Below are positions 48,944 to 56,715 of a stretch of DNA of 64,000 nt, piece after piece. This DNA is from Oscillospiraceae bacterium. Its GTDB lineage: Bacteria; Bacillota; Clostridia; Saccharofermentanales; Saccharofermentanaceae. Location: positions 186,001 to 250,000 of the forward strand of contig FWXP01000002.1 in NCBI GenBank assembly GCA_900176545.1. Reading direction: 5' to 3'. Within the stretch, counting starts at the first letter, position 1. Each line of letters starts with the position of its first letter. The position numbers and the translations under genes are program-made. The notes beneath the pieces were generated by a model, which searched no databases, was not told where the DNA came from, and saw only the letters and a program-made list of their open reading frames with translations.

Positions 48944-50941
48944 ATGCAGAGAATTGGTGTATTTGTCTGTCACTGCGGTACCAACATCGCCGCCACGGTA
49001 GACGTTAAGAAAGTAGTTGAGCTCGTAAGATTCGAGCCCGGTGTAGTCTTTGCAGACGACTACATGTATATGTGTTCCGAGGCAGGTCAGGAGAAGATCA
49101 TCGCAGCTATCAAGGAACATGACCTCACAGGTCTTGTTATCTGCTCCTGCTCCCCTCGTATGCATGAGAAGACATTCAGAGCTTGTGCCGAGAAGGCCGG
49201 CCTGAACCCTTATATGGTAGAGGTTGCCAACATTCGTGAGCAGTGCTCCTGGATCCATAAGGACAGAGAGGAAGCTACAGAGAAGGCAGTTATCCTCGCT
49301 AGAGCAGCTATCGCAAAGGTCAACCTCAATACTCCTCTCCAGGAAGGTGAGAGCCCCGTTACAAAGAGAGCTCTTATCATCGGAGGCGGTATCGCAGGTA
49401 TCCAGACCGCTCTTGATATCGCTGATGCAGGTTACGAAGTAGATATCGTCGAGAGAGAGCCTTCCATCGGAGGAAGGATGAGCCAGTTCGACAAGACTTT
49501 CCCTACTCTCGACTGTGCTTCCTGTATCCTTACTCCCAAGATGGTTGAGGTCAATCAGCACCCCAACATCACTCTCTATACATATAGTGAGGTAGAGGGC
49601 GTATCCGGATACGTAGGTAACTTCGACGTTAAGATCAGGAAGAAGGCAAGATCCGTAGATATGTCTGCTTGTACAGGCTGCGGTGAGTGCCAGGCTAAGT
49701 GTCCTCTCGGAAAGATGGGCAAGATCCCCAGCGAGTTCGACAGAGGACTTCGTACGAGACCTGCCATCTACATGCCTTTCGCTCAGGCTGTTCCTGCAGT
49801 ACCCGTTATCGACAGAGAGAACTGCACATACTTCAAGACAGGTAAGTGCGGTGTCTGCGCTAAGATCTGTCCTTCCAAGGCTGTTAACTACGAGCAGGAG
49901 GATGAGATCGTAACAGTTAAGTACGGTGCTATCGTAGTAGCTACCGGATTTGACATCATCAACCTCGACAAGTTCGGCGAGTATGCTTATAACGAGTCTC
50001 CCGATGTCATCACATCCATCGAGCTCGAGCGTCTCATGAACGCTTCAGGTCCTACAGGCGGACACCTGGAGAGAATGAGCGACCATAAGCAGCCCAAGGA
50101 TATCGTATTCATCCAGTGCGTAGGTTCAAGATGCGACGATGAGAAGGGTAAGCCCTACTGCTCCAAGGTATGCTGTATGTATACCGCTAAGCACGCTATG
50201 CTCATCAAGGACCACTGGCCCGATACGAATATCACTGTCTTCTATATCGATGTAAGAACTCCCGGTAAGAACTTCGATGAGTTCTACAGAAGAGCAGTCG
50301 AGCAGTATCACGTCAACTACGTTAAGGGTCAGGTAGGTAAGGTCATCCCTCAGCCCGACGGATCCCTTCTCGTTCAGGGCGTAGACCTTCTCGATAACAA
50401 GCAGATCATGAAGAAGACCGATATGGTCGTTCTTGCTGCTGCAGTAGAGCCTAACAAGGGCGTTCGTAAGATCGCTACAATGCTCACTGCAAGTATCGAT
50501 AACAATGACTTCCTTACAGAAGCTCACGCTAAGCTTCGTCCCGTCGAGTCCCCTACGGCAGGTATCTTCCTTTCCGGTATGGCTCAGGGTCCCAAGGATA
50601 TCCCCGAGACAGTATCCCAGGCAGGTGCCGCTGCAGTTAAGGTAGTAGGACTTCTTGCCAAGGATAAGCTCAAGACCAACCCTTGCACCGCTAAGTGCGA
50701 TCCCATGTTCTGTAACGGATGTTCCACATGTGCGAATGTCTGCCCTTACGGAGCTATCACATACGAGGATCAGCAGGTCAGAGGTCCCGGAGTCAATGAG
50801 ACAAGAAGAGTCGCAGTCGTCAACAATGCTCTTTGCCAGGGTTGCGGTGCTTGTACTTCTGCTTGTCCTTCCGGTGCTATGGATCTTCAGGGATTTTCCA
50901 ACAGACAGATCACAACGGAGGTGGATTCTATATGTCGATGA
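48944..50941 (+). CDS. hdrA: HdrA-like flavoprotein (electron-bifurcating type)
   Basis: The 665-residue protein is the flavin-containing core of HDR complexes. It has an N-terminal CHCGTNI segment, an FAD-binding Rossmann fold (ALIIGGGIAGIQTALDIADA), the conserved LDCASCILTPKM loop, an inserted ferredoxin (CTGCGECQAKCPLGK), and C-terminal ferredoxin motifs CNGCSTCANVCPYGA and CQGCGACTSACPSGA. In methanogens and sulfate reducers HdrA splits an electron pair between ferredoxin and a high-potential acceptor at its FAD. The size matches the archaeal enzyme. It overlaps the next gene by ten bases. Confidence 0.94.
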   Translation: MQRIGVFVCHCGTNIAATVDVKKVVELVRFEPGVVFADDYMYMCSEAGQEKIIAAIKEHDLTGLVICSCSPRMHEKTFRACAEKAGLNPYMVEVANIREQCSWIHKDREEATEKAVILARAAIAKVNLNTPLQEGESPVTKRALIIGGGIAGIQTALDIADAGYEVDIVEREPSIGGRMSQFDKTFPTLDCASCILTPKMVEVNQHPNITLYTYSEVEGVSGYVGNFDVKIRKKARSVDMSACTGCGECQAKCPLGKMGKIPSEFDRGLRTRPAIYMPFAQAVPAVPVIDRENCTYFKTGKCGVCAKICPSKAVNYEQEDEIVTVKYGAIVVATGFDIINLDKFGEYAYNESPDVITSIELERLMNASGPTGGHLERMSDHKQPKDIVFIQCVGSRCDDEKGKPYCSKVCCMYTAKHAMLIKDHWPDTNITVFYIDVRTPGKNFDEFYRRAVEQYHVNYVKGQVGKVIPQPDGSLLVQGVDLLDNKQIMKKTDMVVLAAAVEPNKGVRKIATMLTASIDNNDFLTEAHAKLRPVESPTAGIFLSGMAQGPKDIPETVSQAGAAAVKVVGLLAKDKLKTNPCTAKCDPMFCNGCSTCANVCPYGAITYEDQQVRGPGVNETRRVAVVNNALCQGCGACTSACPSGAMDLQGFSNRQITTEVDSICR

Positions 50942-51378
50942 ACGAAGAAAAAACGGAATTTCGTCCGTTGATCGTAGCTTTCTGCTGCAACTGGTGTTCC
51001 TACGCCGGTGCAGACCTTGCAGGATCTTCCAGGCTTTCCTATCCTGCTGACGTAAAGATCATCAGAGTACCCTGCTCCGGAAGAGTAAACCCTATGTTCA
51101 TCCTCAGGGCTTTCGAGAGAGGCGCTGACGGTGTCATCATCTGCGGATGCCATCCCGGAGACTGTCACTACAGCACAGGTAACTACTATGCAAGAAGAAG
51201 AATGACACTTCTCTTCTCCATGCTCGACTACATGGGCGTAGAGAACGGAAGAACAAGAGTCGAGTGGTGTTCCGCAGCAGAGGGCGTTAAGTTCTCCAAC
51301 ACGATGAACGAGTTCTGCGAGAAGGTTAAGTCACTCGGTAAGAGTGTCAGATTGGGGGATATAAGATGCAAGGATTGA
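50932..51378 (+). CDS. flxD: MvhD/FlxD-like [2Fe-2S] subunit
   Basis: A 148-residue protein of the MvhD family. CCNWCSYAGAD, IIRVPCSGRVNP and CGCHPGDCHY supply the cysteines of the [2Fe-2S] cluster. MvhD joins the electron donor (a hydrogenase in methanogens, Flx in sulfate reducers) to HdrA. Here the donor genes next to it are Flx-like, so FlxD is the better name. The ATG at 50,932, eight bases after GGAGGTG, lies inside the end of hdrA; a longer frame from 50,833 is not used. Confidence 0.92.
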   Translation: MSMNEEKTEFRPLIVAFCCNWCSYAGADLAGSSRLSYPADVKIIRVPCSGRVNPMFILRAFERGADGVIICGCHPGDCHYSTGNYYARRRMTLLFSMLDYMGVENGRTRVEWCSAAEGVKFSNTMNEFCEKVKSLGKSVRLGDIRCKD

Positions 51379-52325
51379 TCGACAGATTAACAGCACTTCT
51401 TTCCGACGGTACCGTAGCAAGAGTCATCGGCTGGAAGAAGGGTGACATGGCTTATAATCCCGAACCTCATATGTTCGAGACAGCAGAGTCCCTGAAGGAC
51501 TTCGTCTACGACGGATTCTGCGGAGCAAATCTCTCCAAGATGATGATCGAAGCTTCTAAGCTCGAGGGTAAGACTGCAGTATGCCTTAAGCCCTGCGATA
51601 CCTATAGCTTCAACCAGCTTATTAGAGAGCACAGAGTAGTTCGCGAGAATGCTTACATCATCGGTGTAGGCTGCAGAGGTAAGCTCGATATCGAGAAGAT
51701 CAAGAAGGGTAACAAGGGTATCACTTCCATCTCCGGTACAGAGCTTGACGGAAGCGACGATATCAAGATCGAGACTATCTACGGCGATAAGAATATCAGC
51801 TACAAGGATGCGCTCCTTGACAGATGCCACGTATGTAAGGGCAAGGACCACATGATCTTCGATGAAGTCTGGGGTGAGTCCAAGGATACGGCAGATCAGG
51901 AGAGATTCGCCGAGGTCGAGAAGATCGAGGCAATGACTCCCGAAGAGAAGTTCGCATTCTTCAGGAACGAGCTTTCTAAGTGCATCAGATGTAATGCATG
52001 CCGTAACGTATGCCCTGCATGTTCCTGCAGGAAGTGCATCTTCGATAATACGAAGTTCGATGCTCAGCAGAAGGCTAACGTTGTTTCCTTCGAAGAGAGA
52101 ATGTTCCACATCATCAGGGCTTTCCACGTTGCAGGCAGATGTACAGACTGCGGTGAGTGCTCAAGAGTATGCCCCGAGGGCATCCCTCTTCATCTGTTCA
52201 ACAGAAAGTTTATAAAGGACATCGATAAATTCTACGGCGAGTTCCAGGCAGGTAAGGATCCTGAGGCACAGAGCCCTCTTACGGACTTTACCTTCGAAGA
52301 CATCGAGCCCGGAGAAAGGGGATAA
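51366..52325 (+). CDS. flxC: FlxC-like FrhB-type iron-sulfur subunit
   Basis: The 319-residue protein has an N-terminal half of the F420-hydrogenase-beta type (CLKPCDTYSFNQLIREH; CHVCKGKDHMIFDEVWG). The C-terminal half is a two-cluster ferredoxin (CIRCNACRNVCP with further Cys, and CTDCGECSRVCP). It matches FlxC or an equivalent iron-sulfur subunit of FlxABCD. It probably carries electrons from the NAD(P)H-oxidising subunits toward FlxD and HdrA. It overlaps flxD by 13 bases; three bases separate it from flxB. Confidence 0.82.
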   Translation: MQGLIDRLTALLSDGTVARVIGWKKGDMAYNPEPHMFETAESLKDFVYDGFCGANLSKMMIEASKLEGKTAVCLKPCDTYSFNQLIREHRVVRENAYIIGVGCRGKLDIEKIKKGNKGITSISGTELDGSDDIKIETIYGDKNISYKDALLDRCHVCKGKDHMIFDEVWGESKDTADQERFAEVEKIEAMTPEEKFAFFRNELSKCIRCNACRNVCPACSCRKCIFDNTKFDAQQKANVVSFEERMFHIIRAFHVAGRCTDCGECSRVCPEGIPLHLFNRKFIKDIDKFYGEFQAGKDPEAQSPLTDFTFEDIEPGERG

Positions 52326-52328
52326 TAC

Positions 52329-53435
52329 ATGTATAAGATTGCTATAAAGGATTTAAATACATTATTCTCGAAGATCGCCGAGGAGCAGGAGCTCATCCTT
52401 CCCATCAAGAAGGCCGGTCAGTATAACTTCGGCGTATACGAGGAAGGCTGTGACATCGACGGTATCCTTACGAACAAGACGGTAAAGTCAGGTAAGGATG
52501 CATTCTTCCCTCAGTTCGAGACTCTTTATAATGTAAGAAAGAAGATCACTCCCGCTGACGAGCTCGAGAACGGCGAGGAGGCTGCAAACACAAAGATCAG
52601 GACTAAGCTTACTATCGAGGCTGAGGCTCTTAAGGATAAGGACTTCGTTATCTTCGGCATGAGAGCTTGCGACGTTAAGGGAGTAGAAGTACTTGACCAG
52701 GTATTCCTTACGGATCCCGTAGATAACTACTACAAGGCAAGAAGAGAGCACGGCATCATCGTAGCTCTTGCATGCCACGAGCCCGAAGAGTCCTGCTTCT
52801 GTACCGTATTCGGTATCGATCCCGCAGATCCTTCCAAGTCCAAGGCAGATGTTGCTACCTGGATCGTAGGCGAGGAGCTTTGCTGGAAGCCTATAACAGA
52901 GAAGGGTGAGGCACTCACAAAGAAGATCGAGTCCCTTCTGGCAAGTGCAGACGACAGCGCTGTAGACGCTGAGATCGCCAATATCACATCCATCATGGAT
53001 AAGCTTCCCAACACGAAGCTCTCTCTTGAAGGATGGGGTAAGGGCAAGACAGATGAGAAGTTCAATTCCGATGTATGGCAGAAGATCTACACACCCTGTC
53101 TCGGATGCGGAACATGTACTTTCGTATGTCCTACATGCCAGTGCTACGACATCAAGGATTACACGACTAAGGACGGCATCCAGAGATACAGATGCTGGGA
53201 TTCCTGCATGTACTCCGATTTCACATTGATGGCAGGCGGTCAGAACCGTACATCACAGGTTCAGCGCTTCCGTCAGAGATTCATGCATAAGCTCGTATAT
53301 TTTCCCGACAGATACGATATGTATTCCTGCGTAGGATGCGGCAGATGCGTTGATAAGTGCCCGCAGTCCCTTAATATAGTTAAGGTTATAAAGGCATTCG
53401 AAAATGAGCAGAAGGAGGCAGGAGCTAATGTGTAA
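52329..53435 (+). CDS. flxB: FlxB-like 4Fe-4S subunit (sulfhydrogenase-beta type)
   Basis: The 368-residue protein resembles the beta subunits of NAD-linked sulfhydrogenases and FlxB. An N-terminal alpha/beta part (FVIFGMRACDVKGVEVLDQV) is followed by two [4Fe-4S] motifs, CLGCGTCTFVCPTCQCYD and CVGCGRCVDKCP. The family passes electrons from the flavin subunit (FlxA) along the complex. It overlaps the flxA start (ATG in TAATGTGTAA). There is no membrane segment. Confidence 0.85.
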   Translation: MYKIAIKDLNTLFSKIAEEQELILPIKKAGQYNFGVYEEGCDIDGILTNKTVKSGKDAFFPQFETLYNVRKKITPADELENGEEAANTKIRTKLTIEAEALKDKDFVIFGMRACDVKGVEVLDQVFLTDPVDNYYKARREHGIIVALACHEPEESCFCTVFGIDPADPSKSKADVATWIVGEELCWKPITEKGEALTKKIESLLASADDSAVDAEIANITSIMDKLPNTKLSLEGWGKGKTDEKFNSDVWQKIYTPCLGCGTCTFVCPTCQCYDIKDYTTKDGIQRYRCWDSCMYSDFTLMAGGQNRTSQVQRFRQRFMHKLVYFPDRYDMYSCVGCGRCVDKCPQSLNIVKVIKAFENEQKEAGANV

Positions 53436-54264
53436 TTGTGGTCATGACAGTCTGGTTCCTCAGATCGGTATCATTACCGGCATCACACAGGAGACACCTG
53501 ACGTTAAGACTTTTAGAGTAAATGCACCCGACGGCGGCAAGCTTTTCGAGCATATGCCCGGTCAGTGCGCTATGGTATGCGTTCCCGGAGTAAGTGAGGG
53601 TATGTTCTCCATCACTTCTTCTCCTACGAATAAGGAGTTCCAGGAATTCTCCATCAAGAAGTGCGGTATCCTTACAGAGCAGCTTCATTCTCTTCAGGTA
53701 GGTGATGAGGTTACTGTAAGAGGACCTTACGGTAATAACTTCCCCGTAGAGACAGAGTTCAAGGGTAAGAACCTCCTCTTCATCGCAGGCGGTATCGGTC
53801 TTGCACCTCTTCGTTCCGTTATCAACTATTGCCTTGATAACAGAGAGAACTACGGAAGGATCGATATCCTTTACGGATCAAGATCCGCTGATGACTTGGT
53901 TAAGCTTAAGGAAATCCAGGAAGTCTGGATGAAGGCTCCCAATGTCAATGTTTATCTCACGATCGACCGCGAGCAGGAAGGTTGGGACGGCCATGTAGGA
54001 TTCGTTCCAACATACCTTAAGGAGATCGGATTCTCCACAGACTGCATCGGTATCGTATGCGGACCGCCGATCATGATCAAGTTCGTTCTTCAGGGCCTCA
54101 AGGAAATGGGCTTTACGGACGAGCAGATCTACACGACACTCGAGCTTCGTATGAAGTGCGGTATCGGTAAGTGCGGAAGATGCAACATCGGATCCAAGTT
54201 CGTTTGTAAGGACGGTCCTGTATTCAGGTTCGACCAGATCGATGAACTTCCCAACGAATATTGA
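53428..54264 (+). CDS. flxA: FlxA-like FAD/NAD(P)H-binding subunit
   Basis: The 278-residue protein is a ferredoxin-reductase-type flavoprotein. It has the FAD barrel (GQCAMVCVPG; GMFSITSSP), an NAD(P) domain (LLFIAGGIGLAPLRSVI) and a C-terminal [2Fe-2S] motif (MKCGIGKCGRCNIG with the fourth Cys in FVCKDGP). This is the pattern of sulfhydrogenase gamma subunits and FlxA. It is the entry point for NAD(P)H electrons. AAGGAGG lies before ATG 53,428; an upstream in-frame ATG at 53,404 sits in front of that site. Confidence 0.92.
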   Translation: MCNCGHDSLVPQIGIITGITQETPDVKTFRVNAPDGGKLFEHMPGQCAMVCVPGVSEGMFSITSSPTNKEFQEFSIKKCGILTEQLHSLQVGDEVTVRGPYGNNFPVETEFKGKNLLFIAGGIGLAPLRSVINYCLDNRENYGRIDILYGSRSADDLVKLKEIQEVWMKAPNVNVYLTIDREQEGWDGHVGFVPTYLKEIGFSTDCIGIVCGPPIMIKFVLQGLKEMGFTDEQIYTTLELRMKCGIGKCGRCNIGSKFVCKDGPVFRFDQIDELPNEY

Positions 54265-54283
54265 TCAGAAAGGATTTCTTATT

Positions 54284-54958
54284 ATGGAAGAGATGGTAAA
54301 TGTATATTTCTACGGAAAGAAATACACTGTACCCGCGGCTCTGACTATCCAGACCGCTATGGAATATGCAGGTTATACATTGAAGAGAGGCGTCGGCTGC
54401 CGTCACGGTTTCTGCGGTGCCTGCGCTACGATCTACAGGATCAAGGGTAAGAACGAGCTTAAGACAGGTCTTGCTTGTACAACACAGGTACAGGAAGGTA
54501 TGTACATCACTCAGATCCCTTACTTCCCTACAGATAAGAGAACATACGATATCAACGATCTCAAGGCTAACCAGCAGGTAATGATGGAGCTCTATCCCGA
54601 GATCTACTCCTGTATCGGATGTAATGCCTGCACAAAGGCATGTCCTCAGAGCCTTAAGACGATGCAGTACATCGCTTATGCTCAGAGAGGTGACCTCAAG
54701 AAGTGTGCAGAGGAGTCTTTCGACTGTATCATGTGCGGAACTTGTTCCGTAAGATGCCCCGCAGGTATCTCACATCCCATGGTCGGACTTCTTGCAAGAA
54801 GACTTAACGGTAAGTACATCGAGCCCGAGGCTAAGCACCTTACCAAGCGTGTTGAAGAGATCAACAACGGCGACTTCGATGCAGCTATGGCTGAGATGAT
54901 GGCAAAGCCCATCGATGAGGTCAAGGATCTTTACAACAACAGAGAGATTGAGAAATAA
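54284..54958 (+). CDS. Fumarate-reductase/TfrB-type iron-sulfur subunit
   Basis: The 224-residue protein has the SdhB/FrdB layout. A plant-type [2Fe-2S] domain (Cys39, 44, 47, 65) is followed by two cluster motifs, CIGCNACTKACP (Cys110-120) and CIMCGTCSVRCP (Cys148-158). Methanogen TfrB has the same front half but continues with HdrB-like CCG domains; here these are absent and HdrB is a separate protein. It should carry electrons from the Hdr core to the flavoprotein encoded next. GAAAGGA precedes ATG 54,284. Confidence 0.92.
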   Translation: MEEMVNVYFYGKKYTVPAALTIQTAMEYAGYTLKRGVGCRHGFCGACATIYRIKGKNELKTGLACTTQVQEGMYITQIPYFPTDKRTYDINDLKANQQVMMELYPEIYSCIGCNACTKACPQSLKTMQYIAYAQRGDLKKCAEESFDCIMCGTCSVRCPAGISHPMVGLLARRLNGKYIEPEAKHLTKRVEEINNGDFDAAMAEMMAKPIDEVKDLYNNREIEK

Positions 54959-54973
54959 GGAGGACCTGTAACG

Positions 54974-56584
54974 ATGTACGCACCATATAATGACAGTATG
55001 ATGGAATCAGTTAAGAAGGTCGAGGCTACAAGAGCCGCTCGTATGGCTACAGAGCCCAGAAGACTTACAGCTGACGAGAAGGACGATCTTCTTTCCAAGT
55101 TCCATCCCGACTACAATAACGACTCTTTCGATGAGATCAAGGTTGGTCCCAACAAGGGTCAGAGAGCTCCCATCGAGCTTGCAAAGATGCTTCACTCCAC
55201 AAGCCGTCTAGTAACGGACAAGGTGGATCTTAACAAGATCGACTACGATGTAGACGTTCTCGTAATCGGTGGCGGCGGAGCAGGTTCTTCCTGCGCTATC
55301 GAGGCTCACAATGCAGGCGCTAACGTAATGATCGTTACTAAGCTTCGTATCGGTGACGCTAACACCATGATGGCTGAGGGTGGTATCCAGGCTGCAGATA
55401 AGGAGAACGATTCTCCCGTACAGCACTACCTCGACTGCTTCGGCGGCGGACACTTCGCTGCAAGGCCCGAGCTCGTTAAGAGACTCGTAACAGAGGCTCC
55501 CGATGCTATCAAGTGGCTCAACGAACTCGGTGTAGAGTTCGATAAGGACACAGACGGTACAATGGTCACAACACACGGCGGCGGAACATCCAGAAAGAGG
55601 ATGCACGCAGCTAAGGACTATTCCGGTGCCGAGATCATGAGAACACTTCGTGATGAGGTCATCAACCTCGGTATCCCCGTAATCGAGTTCACATCCGCAG
55701 TTGAACTCATCAAGGACGATAAGGGCCAGGTTGCAGGTGCTGTCCTTCTTAACATGGAGACAGGCGACTACATGGTAGCTAAGGCTAAGACAGTAGTTAT
55801 CGCTACAGGTGGTGCAGGAAGAATGCACTACAACGGATTCCCCACATCCAACCACTACGGTGCTACAGCTGACGGTCTCGTACTCGGTTACAGAGCAGGT
55901 GCTCCTCTTCTGTACCAGGATTCCATCCAGTATCACCCTACAGGTGCCGTTTATCCTTCACAGATCCTCGGCGCTCTCGTTACAGAGAAGGTAAGATCTG
56001 TAGGTGCTCAGCTCGTTAATGCTAACGGTGAGGCTTACATCCATCCCCTTGAGACACGTGACGTTAACGCTTCCGGCGTTATCCGTGAGTGCCGTGAGGG
56101 CAGAGGCGTAGACGCTCCCGGTGGAGTTCAGGGCGTATGGCTCGACACCCCCATGATCGAGATCCTCGGCGGTGAGGGTACTATCGAGAAGCGTATCCCC
56201 GCTATGTTCAGGATGTACATGAACTACGGTATCGACATGAGAAAGGTACCTATCCTTATCTATCCTACACTTCACTACCAGAACGGTGGTCTTGAGATCA
56301 ACGGCGACGGCTTCACAAATGCCATCCCCAACCTTCTCGTAGCAGGTGAGGCTGCAGGCGGTATCCACGGTACAAACAGACTTATGGGTAACTCCCTCCT
56401 CGACGTTATCGTATTCGGTCGTAATGCAGGTAAGAAGGCAGCTGCTAAGTATAAGGAAGTTACACTCGGCAGCCTTAATATCGATCACGTAGCAAGCTAC
56501 GACAAGGAGCTTAAGGACGCAGGTCTTGAGACAGGTGAAGTATCACCTATGCTCCTTCCCAAGTACGCAAGACACGAGAGATAA
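54974..56584 (+). CDS. Fumarate-reductase-type flavoprotein
   Basis: The 536-residue protein is a SdhA/FrdA/TfrA-family subunit. The FAD site is VLVIGGGGAGSSCAIEA (near residues 95-111). The dicarboxylate site is intact by eye alignment: His321 in YHPTG, Glu338 and Arg341 in TEKVRS, Arg362 in TRDV, His434 in TLHYQNGG and Arg469 in GTNRLMGNSLLD. Residue 130, where FrdA/SdhA has the FAD-linking His, is Asn, so the FAD is probably not covalently bound. A roughly 90-residue N-terminal extension precedes the FAD domain. No membrane anchor gene follows. It is the last gene of the operon. Confidence 0.92.
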   Translation: MYAPYNDSMMESVKKVEATRAARMATEPRRLTADEKDDLLSKFHPDYNNDSFDEIKVGPNKGQRAPIELAKMLHSTSRLVTDKVDLNKIDYDVDVLVIGGGGAGSSCAIEAHNAGANVMIVTKLRIGDANTMMAEGGIQAADKENDSPVQHYLDCFGGGHFAARPELVKRLVTEAPDAIKWLNELGVEFDKDTDGTMVTTHGGGTSRKRMHAAKDYSGAEIMRTLRDEVINLGIPVIEFTSAVELIKDDKGQVAGAVLLNMETGDYMVAKAKTVVIATGGAGRMHYNGFPTSNHYGATADGLVLGYRAGAPLLYQDSIQYHPTGAVYPSQILGALVTEKVRSVGAQLVNANGEAYIHPLETRDVNASGVIRECREGRGVDAPGGVQGVWLDTPMIEILGGEGTIEKRIPAMFRMYMNYGIDMRKVPILIYPTLHYQNGGLEINGDGFTNAIPNLLVAGEAAGGIHGTNRLMGNSLLDVIVFGRNAGKKAAAKYKEVTLGSLNIDHVASYDKELKDAGLETGEVSPMLLPKYARHER

Positions 56585-56607
56585 TAAGTACAAGAGAAAA
56601 GCAAGAA

Positions 56608-56640
56608 GAGCCGCTTCCGCAAGGGGGCGGCTTTCTTTGT
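56608..56640 (+). terminator. Terminator of the Hdr-Flx-fumarate reductase operon
   Basis: GAGCCGC near 56,608 pairs with GCGGCT ending at 56,632, followed by TTCTTTG. The TATAAT for the next gene follows at 56,671. Confidence 0.75.
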
Positions 56641-56670
56641 GCGCGAAATGCAAACGCCAAAGAAAGATAG

Positions 56671-56676
56671 TATAAT
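56671..56676 (+). promoter_or_regulatory. -10 box TATAAT upstream of the Gly-rich membrane protein gene
   Basis: A perfect TATAAT lies 39 bases before ATG 56,716, with AAGGAGG at 56,700-56,706. The -35 (ATGCAA) is weak. Confidence 0.5.
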
Positions 56677-56715
56677 AGTAGATGGAATAAGAATAGATAA
56701 AGGAGGGTATGTAAC

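Noticed and set aside
55208-55936. Antisense frame (242 residues) opposite the fumarate-reductase flavoprotein
   Set aside because: It is cysteine- and serine-rich only because of mirrored codons; no start signal or domain.
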